Below are positions 43,901 to 53,128 of a stretch of DNA of 64,000 bases, piece after piece. The notes beneath the pieces are model-generated. The model did no database searches. It was given only the letters and a program-made list of their open reading frames with translations, and was not told the DNA's origin. This DNA comes from JAFDZO01 sp044226845 (GTDB lineage Bacteria; Bacteroidota; Ignavibacteria; Tepidaquicellales; Tepidaquicellaceae). The translations under genes were made by a program, and so were the position numbers. Positions within the stretch are counted from its first letter, which is position 1. Each line of letters starts with the position of its first letter. The DNA lies in the NCBI GenBank assembly GCA_044226845.1, contig JBGAGG010000002.1:372001-436000 (forward strand). The letters run 5' to 3'.

Positions 43901-44040
43901 GAAATGATTTTACTAGCTTCAGTACACAGTTCGGGCAAAGCGGGTATCTGCACTCTGATTTAAATAACGATGGAGTTGTTAATGGAAATGATTTTACTTT
44001 TTATAGTACTTCGTTTGGAAGAACATCTACGCATCCGTAA
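40978..44040 (+). CDS. SBBP-repeat beta-propeller protein with C-terminal dockerin-like domain
   Basis: A 1020-residue secreted protein with a signal peptide (MYFVFIVLLLSAESYSQ) and about 13 SBBP-type repeats, recognisable by KYNSAGxxxW followed some residues later by DxxGNIYLTG or similar (for example YKYNSAGTQQW, MKYNSAGVQLW, VKYNSSGVKQW, MKFNSAGVQQW). The C-terminus has two dockerin-like calcium loops, DINKDGYINGNDFTSF and DLNNDGVVNGNDFTFY, with FG at the end of each. There is no T9SS sorting domain although the gene follows three T9SS genes. The dockerin-like end implies a partner cohesin or simply a calcium-stabilised tail; the route to the surface is unclear. Confidence 0.85.
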   Translation: MKKMYFVFIVLLLSAESYSQQWVNKFNYSGSSKLESANIVLTDASANVYLVGTSINGSANAIPLDNDIVVYKYNSAGTQQWVVTYGGAASAKDTVRKAVLDANGNIYLTGCTTINNSDSTEILTMMINTSGTIVWNKTYHIPGATSYYDCGNDITIDAAGNAFVTGVSSGIFIFLKYNSAGTLLLTKNILGQSAEGNSVFVDGSGNIYLSATYIDQGWGGDGVEVMKYNSAGVQLWIKGGFTGNSVKTLTDASGNVFVAYNISNGDGKLVKFSSSGTELFNISTGSNFTITDMELDGFGNIYLCGSIRPPGFLYSIGVVEVFLNGGTLIWSATQTDITAYIQFKSMIVDASLNVFVSGYYGAKTTTVKYNSSGVKQWGVSYTSSAGNASANSIVIDNAGNPLIAGDNDNGGTGQDFLVVKYTNIGSNHWNRNINRLVSFNEVVTASKQDASGNYILTGYVNLGKNFYGVETGYGIIEKINSSGTLVWSYIDTSYTNVRYNDLDIDNSGNIYITGTENENWIIMKFNSAGSILLNKSFNGAGSGYDEGKSIALDGSGNICTCGNVFNGAQNNLDMVTMKYNSAGVILWTQYYANSGGNDDAVKIRVDAFNNIIVGSNIYVMNTHKNDIYFSKYNSAGVEQVGIYFVGTAGENDLLSDIVIDNNNDFFLTGNINNNISNNDLLLVKISNAGNVLWNVNYNSSGASNEKGYSLITDKNGNVFVCGYVNSSGTNRDLLTMKFNSAGVQQWSKSIVNPVGGLNYLNSVSADTNGNIFVTGRYFASGNYNVVVLKYNSTGNELVRLFYDGAGNGDCEGAKGFLNSSGDFIVAANAFESPQKQNIDLINFSRKSFAITMKIIVGIEGLWNGTTQTRDSLEVYIRNSFSPYSKVDSAMAYLNTTCDDTVSFYSAPSANYFVSVSHRNSLETWSAVTVPLALGTFVIQNFTGNQFDAYGSNLIFYNNKWCIFSGDINKDGYINGNDFTSFSTQFGQSGYLHSDLNNDGVVNGNDFTFYSTSFGRTSTHP

Positions 44041-44362
44041 AAGTTAATTTGGAATGTAAAAATTAACATTATTACTACATATAGGGAGGATTTTCTTTTT
44101 TAATAAGTTCTTTCTTGGTATATTATGATGTGATTAATATTTGCTTAAGGAAAGAATCAACTTTACATAATAACCCGACCAAAACCTGACTTTTGCAATT
44201 TTAAAATTGTGAAAAGGTTAAAAAGGAAATTGTTAAAAATAAAAATCCGACTTTTTTCCGACTATTTAAAAATATTTTTGTGAAATAAAATCCGTCAAAA
44301 ATTCATCAAAAATATAAATGATGAAGAATTTAGAAAATAAATATTGTTTTAACAACACAGCT
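44041..44362. other. Convergent intergenic region, no gene seen
   Basis: The 322 bases between two convergent genes contain a weak hairpin (GTTAATTT/AAATTAAC, 44043-44067), two TCCGACTTTTT-like words near 44247-44265 and a 20-base word (44289-44308) that matches 4026-4045 in 19 positions. I see no open frame or RNA gene. Confidence 0.55.
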
Positions 44363-45595
44363 CTATTTCAAATGCTTGGAAATTGTAAAGTGGAGTTGGC
44401 TGCCTTTGCCAAGCGTACTTGCCACCCAGATTTTACCGCCCTGCTTATGAACGAATTCATTGCAGATTAGCAGTCCGAGCCCTGTGCCTTTTTCACCGGA
44501 TGTGCCGTCTAAGCTCTGTCGTGTCTCCCATTTAAAAAGACGGTTGATTTGAGAAGGCTTCATTCCGACACCAGTATCTGAAACAACGACTTCGACGAAG
44601 TCATCGCTGTCAAAAGTCTTTACGGAAATAGTTCCGTCCTTGGTAAACTTATTGGCATTCATTATAAGGTTGCGAAGTATGAAACGCATCATGTTCAGAT
44701 CGGCTTTGAAGTTGAGTTCTTTCTCGCAAAGATTTATAAGCCGGTTGCCTTTAGATTTAAGTAGAAGGTAATATGATTCCTGTTTCTGCTCAACAATATC
44801 GAAGATGTTAAAGTCCTGAAAGTCAGTCGCTCTGCCTTGTACTTGTGCAGTGCCCCATTGAAGAACTTCGTTAAGCATATCAAGAGCATTGTTAACGTTC
44901 TTCTTAAGTTCGGTGAATATTTCAGTCATGTCATCTGAGCTTATCTGTCCCGCTAAATACATATCAGTTACCTGCTGTATTACGCCTAAAGGATTTTTTA
45001 AATCATGGGCAAGTATGGAAAGAAGCCGCGTGTTAATGTTGTTTATTCTTTCAATCTCATTGCTTTGAGAGTAAAGAGTAGTTAATGTATCTGAAAGGTT
45101 ATTGTTCTTTAATCGCAGCTCAAGCAGCGTGATAACATTTTTAGCAAGTATCTGAAGGGCAAATTTCTGCTCCTCTGTCAATGTGCGGGGCACGTTATCG
45201 ATAACGCAAATAGTGCCTAATTTATTACCGTCGGGAGTTATAAGCGGCATGCCTGCATAAAATCGGATATCAGGATCAGATGTTACCATGGGATTATCGG
45301 CGAAACGTTCATCTTCAGTAGCATCGTTTACTATCATTAAATCGTCGCCGTTTATGACATGTGCGCAGAAAGCTATCTCACGTGATGTTTCCTGGTTCTT
45401 GATTCCAATTCTGGATTTAAACCACTGACGTTTTTCATCCAGAAGAGTTATGGTTGACATAGGGACTTTGCAAATAATCGAAGCCAGTTTTACAATTTCA
45501 TCAAAGCTTTCTTCTGCAGGGGTATCAAGAATGTTATATTCTTTAAGTTTGGATAAACGTTCTTTTTCATTAACAGGAATGGGTGCAGATATCAT
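44363..45595 (-). CDS. GAF-domain sensor histidine kinase
   Basis: A 410-residue soluble kinase. An N-terminal GAF domain (about 25-160; EIAFCAHVINGDDLMIVNDA, FYAGMPLITPDGNKLGTICVID) is followed by a short coiled coil, HisKA with H197 in LSILAHDLKNPLGVI, and HATPase_c with the N box (NLIMNANKF), DTGVGM and GTGLGL. No transmembrane helix, so it senses a cytoplasmic signal or a small ligand through the GAF domain. No response regulator is adjacent, so it is an orphan kinase; the NtrC-like regulator at 14992 is 28 kb away. Confidence 0.9.
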   Translation of the reverse strand: MISAPIPVNEKERLSKLKEYNILDTPAEESFDEIVKLASIICKVPMSTITLLDEKRQWFKSRIGIKNQETSREIAFCAHVINGDDLMIVNDATEDERFADNPMVTSDPDIRFYAGMPLITPDGNKLGTICVIDNVPRTLTEEQKFALQILAKNVITLLELRLKNNNLSDTLTTLYSQSNEIERINNINTRLLSILAHDLKNPLGVIQQVTDMYLAGQISSDDMTEIFTELKKNVNNALDMLNEVLQWGTAQVQGRATDFQDFNIFDIVEQKQESYYLLLKSKGNRLINLCEKELNFKADLNMMRFILRNLIMNANKFTKDGTISVKTFDSDDFVEVVVSDTGVGMKPSQINRLFKWETRQSLDGTSGEKGTGLGLLICNEFVHKQGGKIWVASTLGKGSQLHFTISKHLK

Positions 45596-45679
45596 AGTAT
45601 TGGTTAGCTTTTGGAAAAAATAACTTCAGTTTGTAAAAGGGTAAGATAATAAACGATATGAATATTAGAAATTGAAAAA

Positions 45680-46426
45680 CTAGTTAGTAACTGTATAAAG
45701 TACTTCCTTGGTTTTAGTTATTTTATCTTTGGATTTTTTATTGGTGTATTTAATAGAAAAGACAGGAAATTTAGAATCTTTAATATACCAGTCGTACGAC
45801 TCTATGAAAGTCGAGAAGTCTGAATCTTTGAAATTTTTTTCAGTGCCATAGTAATCTGTAGTGTGAAGTCGTACACAGTCAAGTTCTTTATCATTCAGTT
45901 TTATTTTCCCGAATGAATCAAAATCGATATAGTAATTTCCGAAGAAGAAATTCTTTATTCCGCCTGATTCTAAATAGAAGCTGTAGTTTCTATTTAGTGT
46001 ATCTTTGTAAATGAAAGGGTATTCAAAGACAGTTTTAGGATTCTGAAACGGCATGCTGAAAATGTAACTTTTGGAATAGTTAGCTGTTCCCAGATAAATA
46101 ATTTCGTTACTTAAAACCTGATAATAAGTATACACATTCATATTTTTCAGAGTTACAAAACTTGCAAGATTTGAGGAAGGGAATTCTTCAGCTACGGGAG
46201 TCGTATTAATCCCGACGTAAAAAATTGTAACGGTATCCTTAAAGAGATTTAAATTGAAAGACCAGCTCACATTATCGCCTTTATCACCGGGGAAAATGCC
46301 CGATGTATCTGCTTTTATCTGTGAAAGTTTATCACCTGCAACTAAAATATTCTCAGAAGTGAATGTAAATTGTGAGTAAGCAAGGTGAGCACTCAGAAAA
46401 AAAAATATTGAAAGCAGAAGTTTCAA
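45680..46426 (-). CDS. Hypothetical secreted protein, 248 residues
   Basis: The product has a signal peptide (MKLLLSIFFFLSAHLAYSQ) and a mostly beta-strand body with WSFNLNLFKDTVTIFYVG and NYSFYLESGGIKNFFFGNYYIDFDSFGKI, ending KDKITKTKEVLYTV. No sorting domain is present and no family is recognised; N-terminal patterns are reminiscent of other Bacteroidota exported proteins. It lies 2 bases downstream of the TPR gene on the same strand, so they are likely co-transcribed. Confidence 0.62.
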   Translation of the reverse strand: MKLLLSIFFFLSAHLAYSQFTFTSENILVAGDKLSQIKADTSGIFPGDKGDNVSWSFNLNLFKDTVTIFYVGINTTPVAEEFPSSNLASFVTLKNMNVYTYYQVLSNEIIYLGTANYSKSYIFSMPFQNPKTVFEYPFIYKDTLNRNYSFYLESGGIKNFFFGNYYIDFDSFGKIKLNDKELDCVRLHTTDYYGTEKNFKDSDFSTFIESYDWYIKDSKFPVFSIKYTNKKSKDKITKTKEVLYTVTN

Positions 46427-46428
46427 AA

Positions 46429-47955
46429 TTAGTTTTTAGCTTTAAAATTTGCCAGGCGCATTTCCAGGAAATTTTTGAAATCGTAATCTGAGTAATCGTA
46501 GATCTTTTCAAAATACTCATTGGCTTTGGCTTTATCTCCTTTTCTCCAGGAGATTTTACCGAGTTCAAAATATGAGTGGGGGATATGCCATAGTTCATTC
46601 TGAGGTTTTAAAGCTACAGTTTTATTAAAAAACTCTGTAGCTTTATTGTAATCTTTTTTCATTAAATATGAGTGACCGATATTCGAAAACAAATAAGCTT
46701 TGTCATCATCACTTACAAATTTTGAAATGTACGGAGCTGTAAGAAGAATGTTGTAATCTTCAATAGAGGCATCGAAGCTGCCGGTTTCACGTAAATTCAT
46801 GGCAAGAATTGAAAGTGAGTCAACTTCCCTCAACGGCTTTTGAATGCGTTCTTTGCTTAGCCGATAGAAAAGCTTTTCAGCTTCGCCGTCGCGTTCATCA
46901 ATAAAATTGCTTCTGACTTTATTGTAATTTTCTATTGCTTTTGTTCTGTTACCTGTCATTTCATAACATATACCGAGAGTGTAACAGCTTACATTGTATC
47001 TGTCTTCTTTGTTGACGTATTTTAAATGCTCTTCAAGGCTTGCTGCAGCATTTACAAAATCATTTTTCCGGAAGTATGCGTTTCCTAGTAATACATACGT
47101 TCCTTTTTTGATCTCGTTCTGCAATGAATGTGTATTTAATGAAAGCGCTCTTTTACAATACTCAATACATTCGTCTGTTTTCATGCGCTCCATCAGCATT
47201 GTAGCATATACTAAATTAAATATCGGACTTTCAGGGTATTCATCGTATAATTCTTTAGCTAATTTAATGGAGACTGTGTTTTCGTCTTCTTTCTCGGTAA
47301 TGCTTGATACTGCATAATACATTTTTGCATCTACCTTTGTAAATCTACCTTTTTCCATCGCAGTCCTTAAAAGGTCGAGGCCGTTTTTAATATTTCCTTC
47401 GAAGCCTATGATTGAAAGAAGCCATTGAAATTTTTCAGGCACAAAGCCGATTGCAATTTTATATAAGCCAAGCCCCATGTATGCATCATAATAATCGGGT
47501 TTAAGTTTTATTACTTCAGATAAAATTCTGTAACCGTCGTTTCCGTTTGAGGCAGCTTTTAATAAACTTTTATTAAGGTTTAGCATTATTAATGAACGGT
47601 ATGAGTGAGTTAACCCTTTGAAGTATAACGTCTCAATATCATTCTCATTTTTATCGAGCTTATTATCACAAATATCCAGAACTTTATCTGTAAGATCGAT
47701 GAATTTTTCAAACATTTTATCATCGCGTGTCGGTAATGCTTTATAATAATAAACCACAGCCTGATAAAAATATCCTTTTACATCATCAGGATTTCGTTTC
47801 TGAACATCTATAAATTTGGATTCTGCATCTTCAAATTTAAGATTGTATACATCATTAAGGCCGGAACGGATATCGTCATCAATTCCGCGGGAATAGGAAT
47901 ATTTCGCAGCGAACAGGCTGCAAATAAAAAGAAGGATAAAAATTTTACGTGTCAT
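46429..47955 (-). CDS. Secreted TPR-repeat protein
   Basis: A 508-residue protein with a signal peptide (TRKIFILLFICSLFAAKYSYS) and TPR-type helical repeats along most of its length (GYFYQAVVYYYKALPTRDD, DAYMGLGLYKIAIGFVPEKF, VLLGNAYFRKNDFVNAAASL, SNIGHSYLMKKDYNKATEF, YFELGKISWRKGDKAKANEY). It is probably periplasmic and acts as a scaffold. No catalytic motif is seen. The downstream gene (45680-46426) follows after 2 bases. Confidence 0.75.
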   Translation of the reverse strand: MTRKIFILLFICSLFAAKYSYSRGIDDDIRSGLNDVYNLKFEDAESKFIDVQKRNPDDVKGYFYQAVVYYYKALPTRDDKMFEKFIDLTDKVLDICDNKLDKNENDIETLYFKGLTHSYRSLIMLNLNKSLLKAASNGNDGYRILSEVIKLKPDYYDAYMGLGLYKIAIGFVPEKFQWLLSIIGFEGNIKNGLDLLRTAMEKGRFTKVDAKMYYAVSSITEKEDENTVSIKLAKELYDEYPESPIFNLVYATMLMERMKTDECIEYCKRALSLNTHSLQNEIKKGTYVLLGNAYFRKNDFVNAAASLEEHLKYVNKEDRYNVSCYTLGICYEMTGNRTKAIENYNKVRSNFIDERDGEAEKLFYRLSKERIQKPLREVDSLSILAMNLRETGSFDASIEDYNILLTAPYISKFVSDDDKAYLFSNIGHSYLMKKDYNKATEFFNKTVALKPQNELWHIPHSYFELGKISWRKGDKAKANEYFEKIYDYSDYDFKNFLEMRLANFKAKN

Positions 47956-48038
47956 ATGAAATTTTGAACAACATTCATCACGAAAAAGTTACAAAAAATG
48001 TAGCTTACAAGTGAATATACAAATCAGTATTTTTTGCG

Positions 48039-49874
48039 ATGCAATATTATAAGAGACTTGCGCGATATTTAAAGCCATATATCAGACCTTTGATATTGGC
48101 AAATTTATTTATGCTTTTAGTCGTACTATTCAGCCTATTATCTCTTCTGGCGATTTTTCCATTTGTTGACCTGCTTTTTAAGGAAAAACCAACTGAAGTA
48201 GTTAATCAAAATATCACTTCTTTTGGAGATATTAAAGATAGAATAATTTACGAATTCAGTATTCTTTTGACTAAATATGATAAGCTTGATGTACTGCTTT
48301 TTCTCTGCATAGCTATAGTTCTTACATTTGTTCTGAAGAATGTCTTTTCGTTTATGCAGACATACTATATGACTATCGTAGAGCAGGGAGTATTGAAAGA
48401 CTTACGCTCCGATTTGTATTCACAATATCTCCGTCTTCCTCTGGGTTTTTTTACAGAAGAAAGAAAAGGAAATCTTATATCCCGAATTATAAATGACGTG
48501 CAAATAATGCGCGACTCTTCAATAGCAGTTATCAACAGCATGTTCAGAGATCCTCCTATGCTAATATTGTATACTGTGATATTATTTATTATAAACTGGA
48601 AGCTGACATTGATTGTATTTTTACTTGCGCCTGTTACTGCATTAATATTAAGCAAAGTCGGTGATTCACTTAAAAGAAGCAGCCAGCGCTCTCAGGAGAA
48701 AATTTCTAATATCACTTCGATACTTGATGAATCCATAGGCGCTATAAGGATAGTGAAAGCTTTCAATATGGAAAAGTATGAGCAGCAGAGATTTGATTAT
48801 GAGAATAACCGTTACCAGTACGATATGACAAGGCTTGAAAGAAAAAAAGCATTAGGCTCTCCTATATCAGAATCTATCGGCGTGATAACAATTGCAATAA
48901 TTCTTTACATAGTAGGATATCAGATACTGACTAAGACGAGCAACATGACTGTTGGAACATTTATTGTTTATCTCGGTACATTCCTGCAGATGATGCCTTC
49001 ACTTAAATTGATAGGTCAGGTTACAAACAGCATTAAAGAAGGTTCAGCAGCTTCGGAAAGAGTATTTGGACTAATTGATATAGTCCCGGAGATAATGGAT
49101 TTACCTGATGCGATATCAATTAAAGAATTTAAAGATACAATTGAATTTAAAAATGTTAACTTCAAATATGAAAAGTCAGATGAGATTTTAAGAAACGTAA
49201 ATCTTAAAATTAATAAAGGCGAGATAGTTGCGCTTGTTGGTCCAAGCGGCGCAGGAAAATCTACTTTAGTAGATTTGATACCAAGGTTTTATGATGTACA
49301 ATCAGGAGAAATTTCAATTGATGGCACAAATATTAAAAATGTAAAAGCCGGTGAACTGAGAAAACTCATGGGAATTGTAACACAGGAAACGTTGTTATTC
49401 AATGATACAATCAGAAACAACATTGCCTACGGCGAAAGCGAAATTTCACTTGAAAGAATAATTGATGCTGCGAAGGCAGCAAATGCACATAATTTTATAT
49501 CTAAATTAGATACAGGATATGATACTATTATAGGTGACAGGGGAGTAAAACTCTCCGGGGGAGAACGGCAGAGGCTATCTATCGCAAGAGCGTTATTAAA
49601 AAACCCGCCGATATTAATTTTAGATGAAGCAACTTCTTCATTAGATACAGAGTCAGAAATTTTAGTTCAGCAGGCCATAGAAAGATTAATGGAAGGAAGA
49701 ACATCAGTGGTTATAGCTCATAGATTATCTACTATTCAAAATGCCGACAAGATTGTGGTAATTGCTAAAGGAGAAATAGTGGAAGTCGGTAAACACAGTG
49801 AGCTGCTGCACAATAACGGTATATACAATAAGCTTCATAATATTCAATTCAGATATCAGGATTTTAAAGGATGA
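48039..49874 (+). CDS. MsbA-like ABC exporter
   Basis: A 611-residue half-transporter with an N-terminal six-helix ABC transmembrane domain (1-330) and an ATPase domain with Walker A GPSGAGKST near residue 400, signature LSGGERQR near 505 and Walker B ILILDEATS near 525. The length and arrangement match MsbA/lipid A exporters. The three glycosyltransferase-type genes and WecE downstream support a role in flipping a lipid-linked sugar or lipid A core. It overlaps the next gene by 4 bases (ATGA), so it is the first gene of a tightly packed run. Confidence 0.88.
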   Translation: MQYYKRLARYLKPYIRPLILANLFMLLVVLFSLLSLLAIFPFVDLLFKEKPTEVVNQNITSFGDIKDRIIYEFSILLTKYDKLDVLLFLCIAIVLTFVLKNVFSFMQTYYMTIVEQGVLKDLRSDLYSQYLRLPLGFFTEERKGNLISRIINDVQIMRDSSIAVINSMFRDPPMLILYTVILFIINWKLTLIVFLLAPVTALILSKVGDSLKRSSQRSQEKISNITSILDESIGAIRIVKAFNMEKYEQQRFDYENNRYQYDMTRLERKKALGSPISESIGVITIAIILYIVGYQILTKTSNMTVGTFIVYLGTFLQMMPSLKLIGQVTNSIKEGSAASERVFGLIDIVPEIMDLPDAISIKEFKDTIEFKNVNFKYEKSDEILRNVNLKINKGEIVALVGPSGAGKSTLVDLIPRFYDVQSGEISIDGTNIKNVKAGELRKLMGIVTQETLLFNDTIRNNIAYGESEISLERIIDAAKAANAHNFISKLDTGYDTIIGDRGVKLSGGERQRLSIARALLKNPPILILDEATSSLDTESEILVQQAIERLMEGRTSVVIAHRLSTIQNADKIVVIAKGEIVEVGKHSELLHNNGIYNKLHNIQFRYQDFKG

Positions 49875-50722
49875 AAGTTTCGGGATTTACGATAATTAGG
49901 AATGGAGTTTTATATGCATATCCGTTTAGAGAGGCAATTTTATCAGTGCTGCCTTTATGTGATGAGTTTATTGTGAACGTGGGGAAATCAGATGATAATA
50001 CTCTTGAAATGGTAAAGAATATTGGTGATAAGAGAATAAAAATATTTGAATCAGAATGGGATATGAGTATCCGCGATGGCGGTAAAGTACTTTCGATTGA
50101 AACAAATAAAGCATTGGAAAGATGCGCCGGTGACTGGAGATTTTACATTCAGTCAGATGAAGTGCTGCACGAGAAATATATTCCTGAAGTAAAGAATAAA
50201 ATGAAGTTGTACCTGAAAGATGATGAGGTTGAAGGATTAAGATTTAAGTACAAACATTTTTACGGAAGCTATGATTACTACCAGGATAATTACAGAAAGT
50301 GGTATGTGAAAGAAGTGAGAGTTATAAAAAATAATCCTGATATAGTTTCCATGGGTGATGCAATGAATTTTGCACATAAAAATTATCAGAATGTAAAAGC
50401 AAAAGATATTAAAGCGGAAATTTTTCATTACGGCTGGGTAAGACCTCCGCAGAATTTACTAGATAAAAGAATCAATTTTGAAAAGCTTTATCATAGTGAT
50501 GAAAAAGTAAATGAAATTGTGGATAAGATTAGTAATTATGATGAGCTTGGTCATTTAAAAAAATTCAAAGGAAGTCATCCGGAAGTTATGAAAGAAGTTA
50601 TAAAAAATTCAAATTGGAATTTCGATCCGAAACTTTCAGAACAAAAGCCCGAAGTAATAAGAAAGCTTGGGGTTTTTCTTGAGCCCGTTACTAAGAGAAT
50701 TAAAAAAAAGAATAAAAAATAA
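49871..50722 (+). CDS. Glycosyltransferase, family 2-like
   Basis: A 283-residue protein with the GT-A fold opening VSGFTIIRNGVLYAYPFREAI, the NVGKSDDNTLEMV strand-loop, and a DE-type metal-binding segment YIQSDEVLHEKY. C-terminal residues HYGWVRPPQN are typical of this subgroup, found in LPS and capsule clusters. The donor and acceptor are unknown. It overlaps the ABC exporter by 4 bases and ends near the O-antigen ligase start. Confidence 0.85.
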   Translation: MKVSGFTIIRNGVLYAYPFREAILSVLPLCDEFIVNVGKSDDNTLEMVKNIGDKRIKIFESEWDMSIRDGGKVLSIETNKALERCAGDWRFYIQSDEVLHEKYIPEVKNKMKLYLKDDEVEGLRFKYKHFYGSYDYYQDNYRKWYVKEVRVIKNNPDIVSMGDAMNFAHKNYQNVKAKDIKAEIFHYGWVRPPQNLLDKRINFEKLYHSDEKVNEIVDKISNYDELGHLKKFKGSHPEVMKEVIKNSNWNFDPKLSEQKPEVIRKLGVFLEPVTKRIKKKNKK

Positions 50723-50732
50723 TCCAACCCCG

Positions 50733-51974
50733 TTGATACATATAGCAAAGCTGAGACATAGGTTAAACATTACTATATTAGTCTGTCTGACTATACAGAT
50801 TTTTTCTGCAAGCTTTTCAATTGCAGTTTCTTCGATTGCATTCGGTGTTTGGGGAGGGCTTTGGATCATTGAAGTATTGTTTCTAGACAGAAAGCTTCTT
50901 TATGATAAAGATACTTTTAAAGAGCTTAAGTGGATTAATATATTTATCGGGCTATATATATTCATTGATTTTCTTTCCCGTCTATTTGCATTCTATCCTG
51001 AAGATGCATTGATTGGAATAAAACGAAATCTTCTCTTCCTTATTTTCTTTGTTTGCATTATAAAAGTATACGATAAGAAAATTTTATTTAATCTGCTTAT
51101 CGCCGTTTTGGTTATCCAGGCGCTTATTTCATTGGGAGAACTGACTCAATATATTATTTCCATCAGCGAAGGAATGAATAAACCGTTCGGTGAGATTAGA
51201 ATTGACTATCTTGCTTACCCTCTTACTTCAGGAGAAATAAAAATGATGATTTTCTTTTTATTCTTTCCGCTGATTTTCTTAAAAGGAAGAAGCATGTTCA
51301 TGGATAAAAGAGTATTAGTGGGACTATTAGTTCCCGTTCTTATTTCCATGATTTTAACACAGTCGCGTAATGTATTTATAGCGCTTTTTGTTTGTATGAT
51401 AATTGTTGGCATACTAATCAATAAAAAATTCTTGTTGACATTTTTAGCAGTAATAATAATAGGAGGATTATTCCTGCCCTCAAAGTATACAGAGAGGATA
51501 AAAAGCATCACAGATTTAAACCATCCAAGTAACGCGCCTCGCCTTACTATGTGGCAGAACGGCTGGAAGATGTTCATTAACAATCCGATTATAGGAGTAG
51601 GTGATAATAAAGTTATGGAAGTCTATCAATACTATCGTCCTGAAATGACACAAAATGAACATTCGCACTTACATAGTAATATTATGATGATACTGGCAAC
51701 AAACGGAATAACAGGATTTGCCGTATGGACAGGTCTTTTTCTTATGATATTTTTAAAGTTTATAAGGTATTACAAAATGAAACTGCCTGATGAATATAAG
51801 CTGATGATTTTGGGAGCTATTCTGGTTTTAATTTCTTTTCACATTTCAGGAATTTTTGAATGGAGCTATGGCGATGCAGAAGTTTTTTCTGTGCTGTTCT
51901 TCATTTTGTCCGTGCCTTTCAATATCTATAAATTTAATATTTCACCAACGTTTAAGTCATATATATATAATTGA
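50733..51974 (+). CDS. O-antigen ligase/polymerase family membrane protein
   Basis: From TTG 50733 the product is 413 residues with about 12 transmembrane helices and the Wzy_C region: LTQSRNVFIALFV near the middle, then NGWKMFINNPIIGVGDNKV, then a loop with QNEHSHLHSN. This matches the O-antigen ligase (WaaL)/polymerase superfamily, which transfers or polymerises undecaprenyl-linked glycans. The longest frame starts at TTG 50667 but would overlap the GT2 gene by 56 bases; TTG 50733 lies just after it, and I prefer that. No ATG fits. The stop codon overlaps the next start. Confidence 0.8.
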   Translation: MIHIAKLRHRLNITILVCLTIQIFSASFSIAVSSIAFGVWGGLWIIEVLFLDRKLLYDKDTFKELKWINIFIGLYIFIDFLSRLFAFYPEDALIGIKRNLLFLIFFVCIIKVYDKKILFNLLIAVLVIQALISLGELTQYIISISEGMNKPFGEIRIDYLAYPLTSGEIKMMIFFLFFPLIFLKGRSMFMDKRVLVGLLVPVLISMILTQSRNVFIALFVCMIIVGILINKKFLLTFLAVIIIGGLFLPSKYTERIKSITDLNHPSNAPRLTMWQNGWKMFINNPIIGVGDNKVMEVYQYYRPEMTQNEHSHLHSNIMMILATNGITGFAVWTGLFLMIFLKFIRYYKMKLPDEYKLMILGAILVLISFHISGIFEWSYGDAEVFSVLFFILSVPFNIYKFNISPTFKSYIYN

Positions 51975-53107
51975 ACCCGGAGACTAAAATTAAGTCGAAA
52001 ATTTTATTAACGAACGGTTCAGATATTTATTCCGGAGGAGAGTACTTTGTACTTGAGTTCGGAAAAAAACTGAAAGACCGCGGATATGATGTTACAATCT
52101 GCTGCCATCCCGGAATTTTACTTTATGAAAAAGCAAAAGTGTACGGCATCAATTTATTTCCGGTTGATTTTCCTGTGAAAGGTGAAATTTTTAAGTTCAC
52201 AAAAATTATTTATGATTATATTAAAAAGAATAAAATTGATATTGTTCATACTAATAATAATTATGATAGGACTTCAGCAGGTTTCGCAGCAAAGTTTGCA
52301 GGTGCCGGGCATATAACGATGAATCATTCGTATCACTCAATCTCACATAACATCACTCATTATATTCGTAATCATTATTGCACAAATTATTTTCTTGTTG
52401 ATGGTTTCTGCACTAAGGAACTTTTGATAAAAGAGGATAAGATTGATGCCGGTAAAATAAAAGTAATTCATCTCGGCATTGAACCTGATGCTATGAAGAA
52501 AGACGCTGCATTAAGAAAAAATGTGAGATATGAGTTCAATATTTCTGATGATACAATTTTATTCGGTAATACGGGCAGATTGGTTGAATTTAAAGGACAG
52601 GAATATCTTGTAAAATCTTTCGCACACGTCGCAAAGCAATTTGATAAGATAAAATTAATGATTGTCGGCAACGGGCACTTAGAACAAAAATTGAAAGATT
52701 TAACGAATGAATTTGGTTTGAATGACAAGATAATCTTTCCCGGATTTCGTGATGACATGCAGGCAGTTTATTCAGCCTTTGATGTATATCTTCATTCTTC
52801 TGTAGAAGGGGGTGGCGAAACGTTTCCTTTTTCTGTCTTATATTCACTTGCGCAGGGAATACCTGCTGTTGTTACCGATGTAGGTGATGTTGCTAAAATG
52901 ATTGAACAGGAGGAGACCGGTTTTTTTGTGCCGGATAAAAATCCGGAAGCTATGGCCGAAAAAATTATTTATCTGTTAAATAACAAAAATCTTATCCTTG
53001 AGTTTGGCAGTAACGCATTGAAACTATTGCATAATAAATTTACTTTAGATATTATGTTTGATAATATTATAGATGTGTACAATAAAATTCCTTTAAGGAA
53101 GAATTAA
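51971..53107 (+). CDS. Glycosyltransferase family 4
   Basis: A 378-residue GT-B protein. The N-terminal domain has GSDIYSGGEYFVLEFGKKL and DIVHTNNNYDRTSAGF; the C-terminal donor-binding domain has FGNTGRLVEFKGQEYLVKSF, MIVGNGHLEQKL, IIFPGFRDDMQAVY, DVYLHSSVEGGGETFPFSVL and a E-x7-E type ending GGGETFPFSV. It starts with TTG at 51971 within a TTGA overlap with the preceding stop, so coupling is likely. It transfers a nucleotide-sugar onto an envelope glycan; the sugar is unknown. Confidence 0.9.
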   Translation: MNPETKIKSKILLTNGSDIYSGGEYFVLEFGKKLKDRGYDVTICCHPGILLYEKAKVYGINLFPVDFPVKGEIFKFTKIIYDYIKKNKIDIVHTNNNYDRTSAGFAAKFAGAGHITMNHSYHSISHNITHYIRNHYCTNYFLVDGFCTKELLIKEDKIDAGKIKVIHLGIEPDAMKKDAALRKNVRYEFNISDDTILFGNTGRLVEFKGQEYLVKSFAHVAKQFDKIKLMIVGNGHLEQKLKDLTNEFGLNDKIIFPGFRDDMQAVYSAFDVYLHSSVEGGGETFPFSVLYSLAQGIPAVVTDVGDVAKMIEQEETGFFVPDKNPEAMAEKIIYLLNNKNLILEFGSNALKLLHNKFTLDIMFDNIIDVYNKIPLRKN

Positions 53108-53128
53108 TAAAGAAAAATTAACAAAGAA

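Noticed and set aside
50667..50732. Longer N-terminus of the O-antigen ligase-like protein from TTG 50667
   Set aside because: It overlaps the preceding glycosyltransferase gene by 56 bases; the later TTG 50733 gives a typical short N-terminus. This is a preference, not proof.
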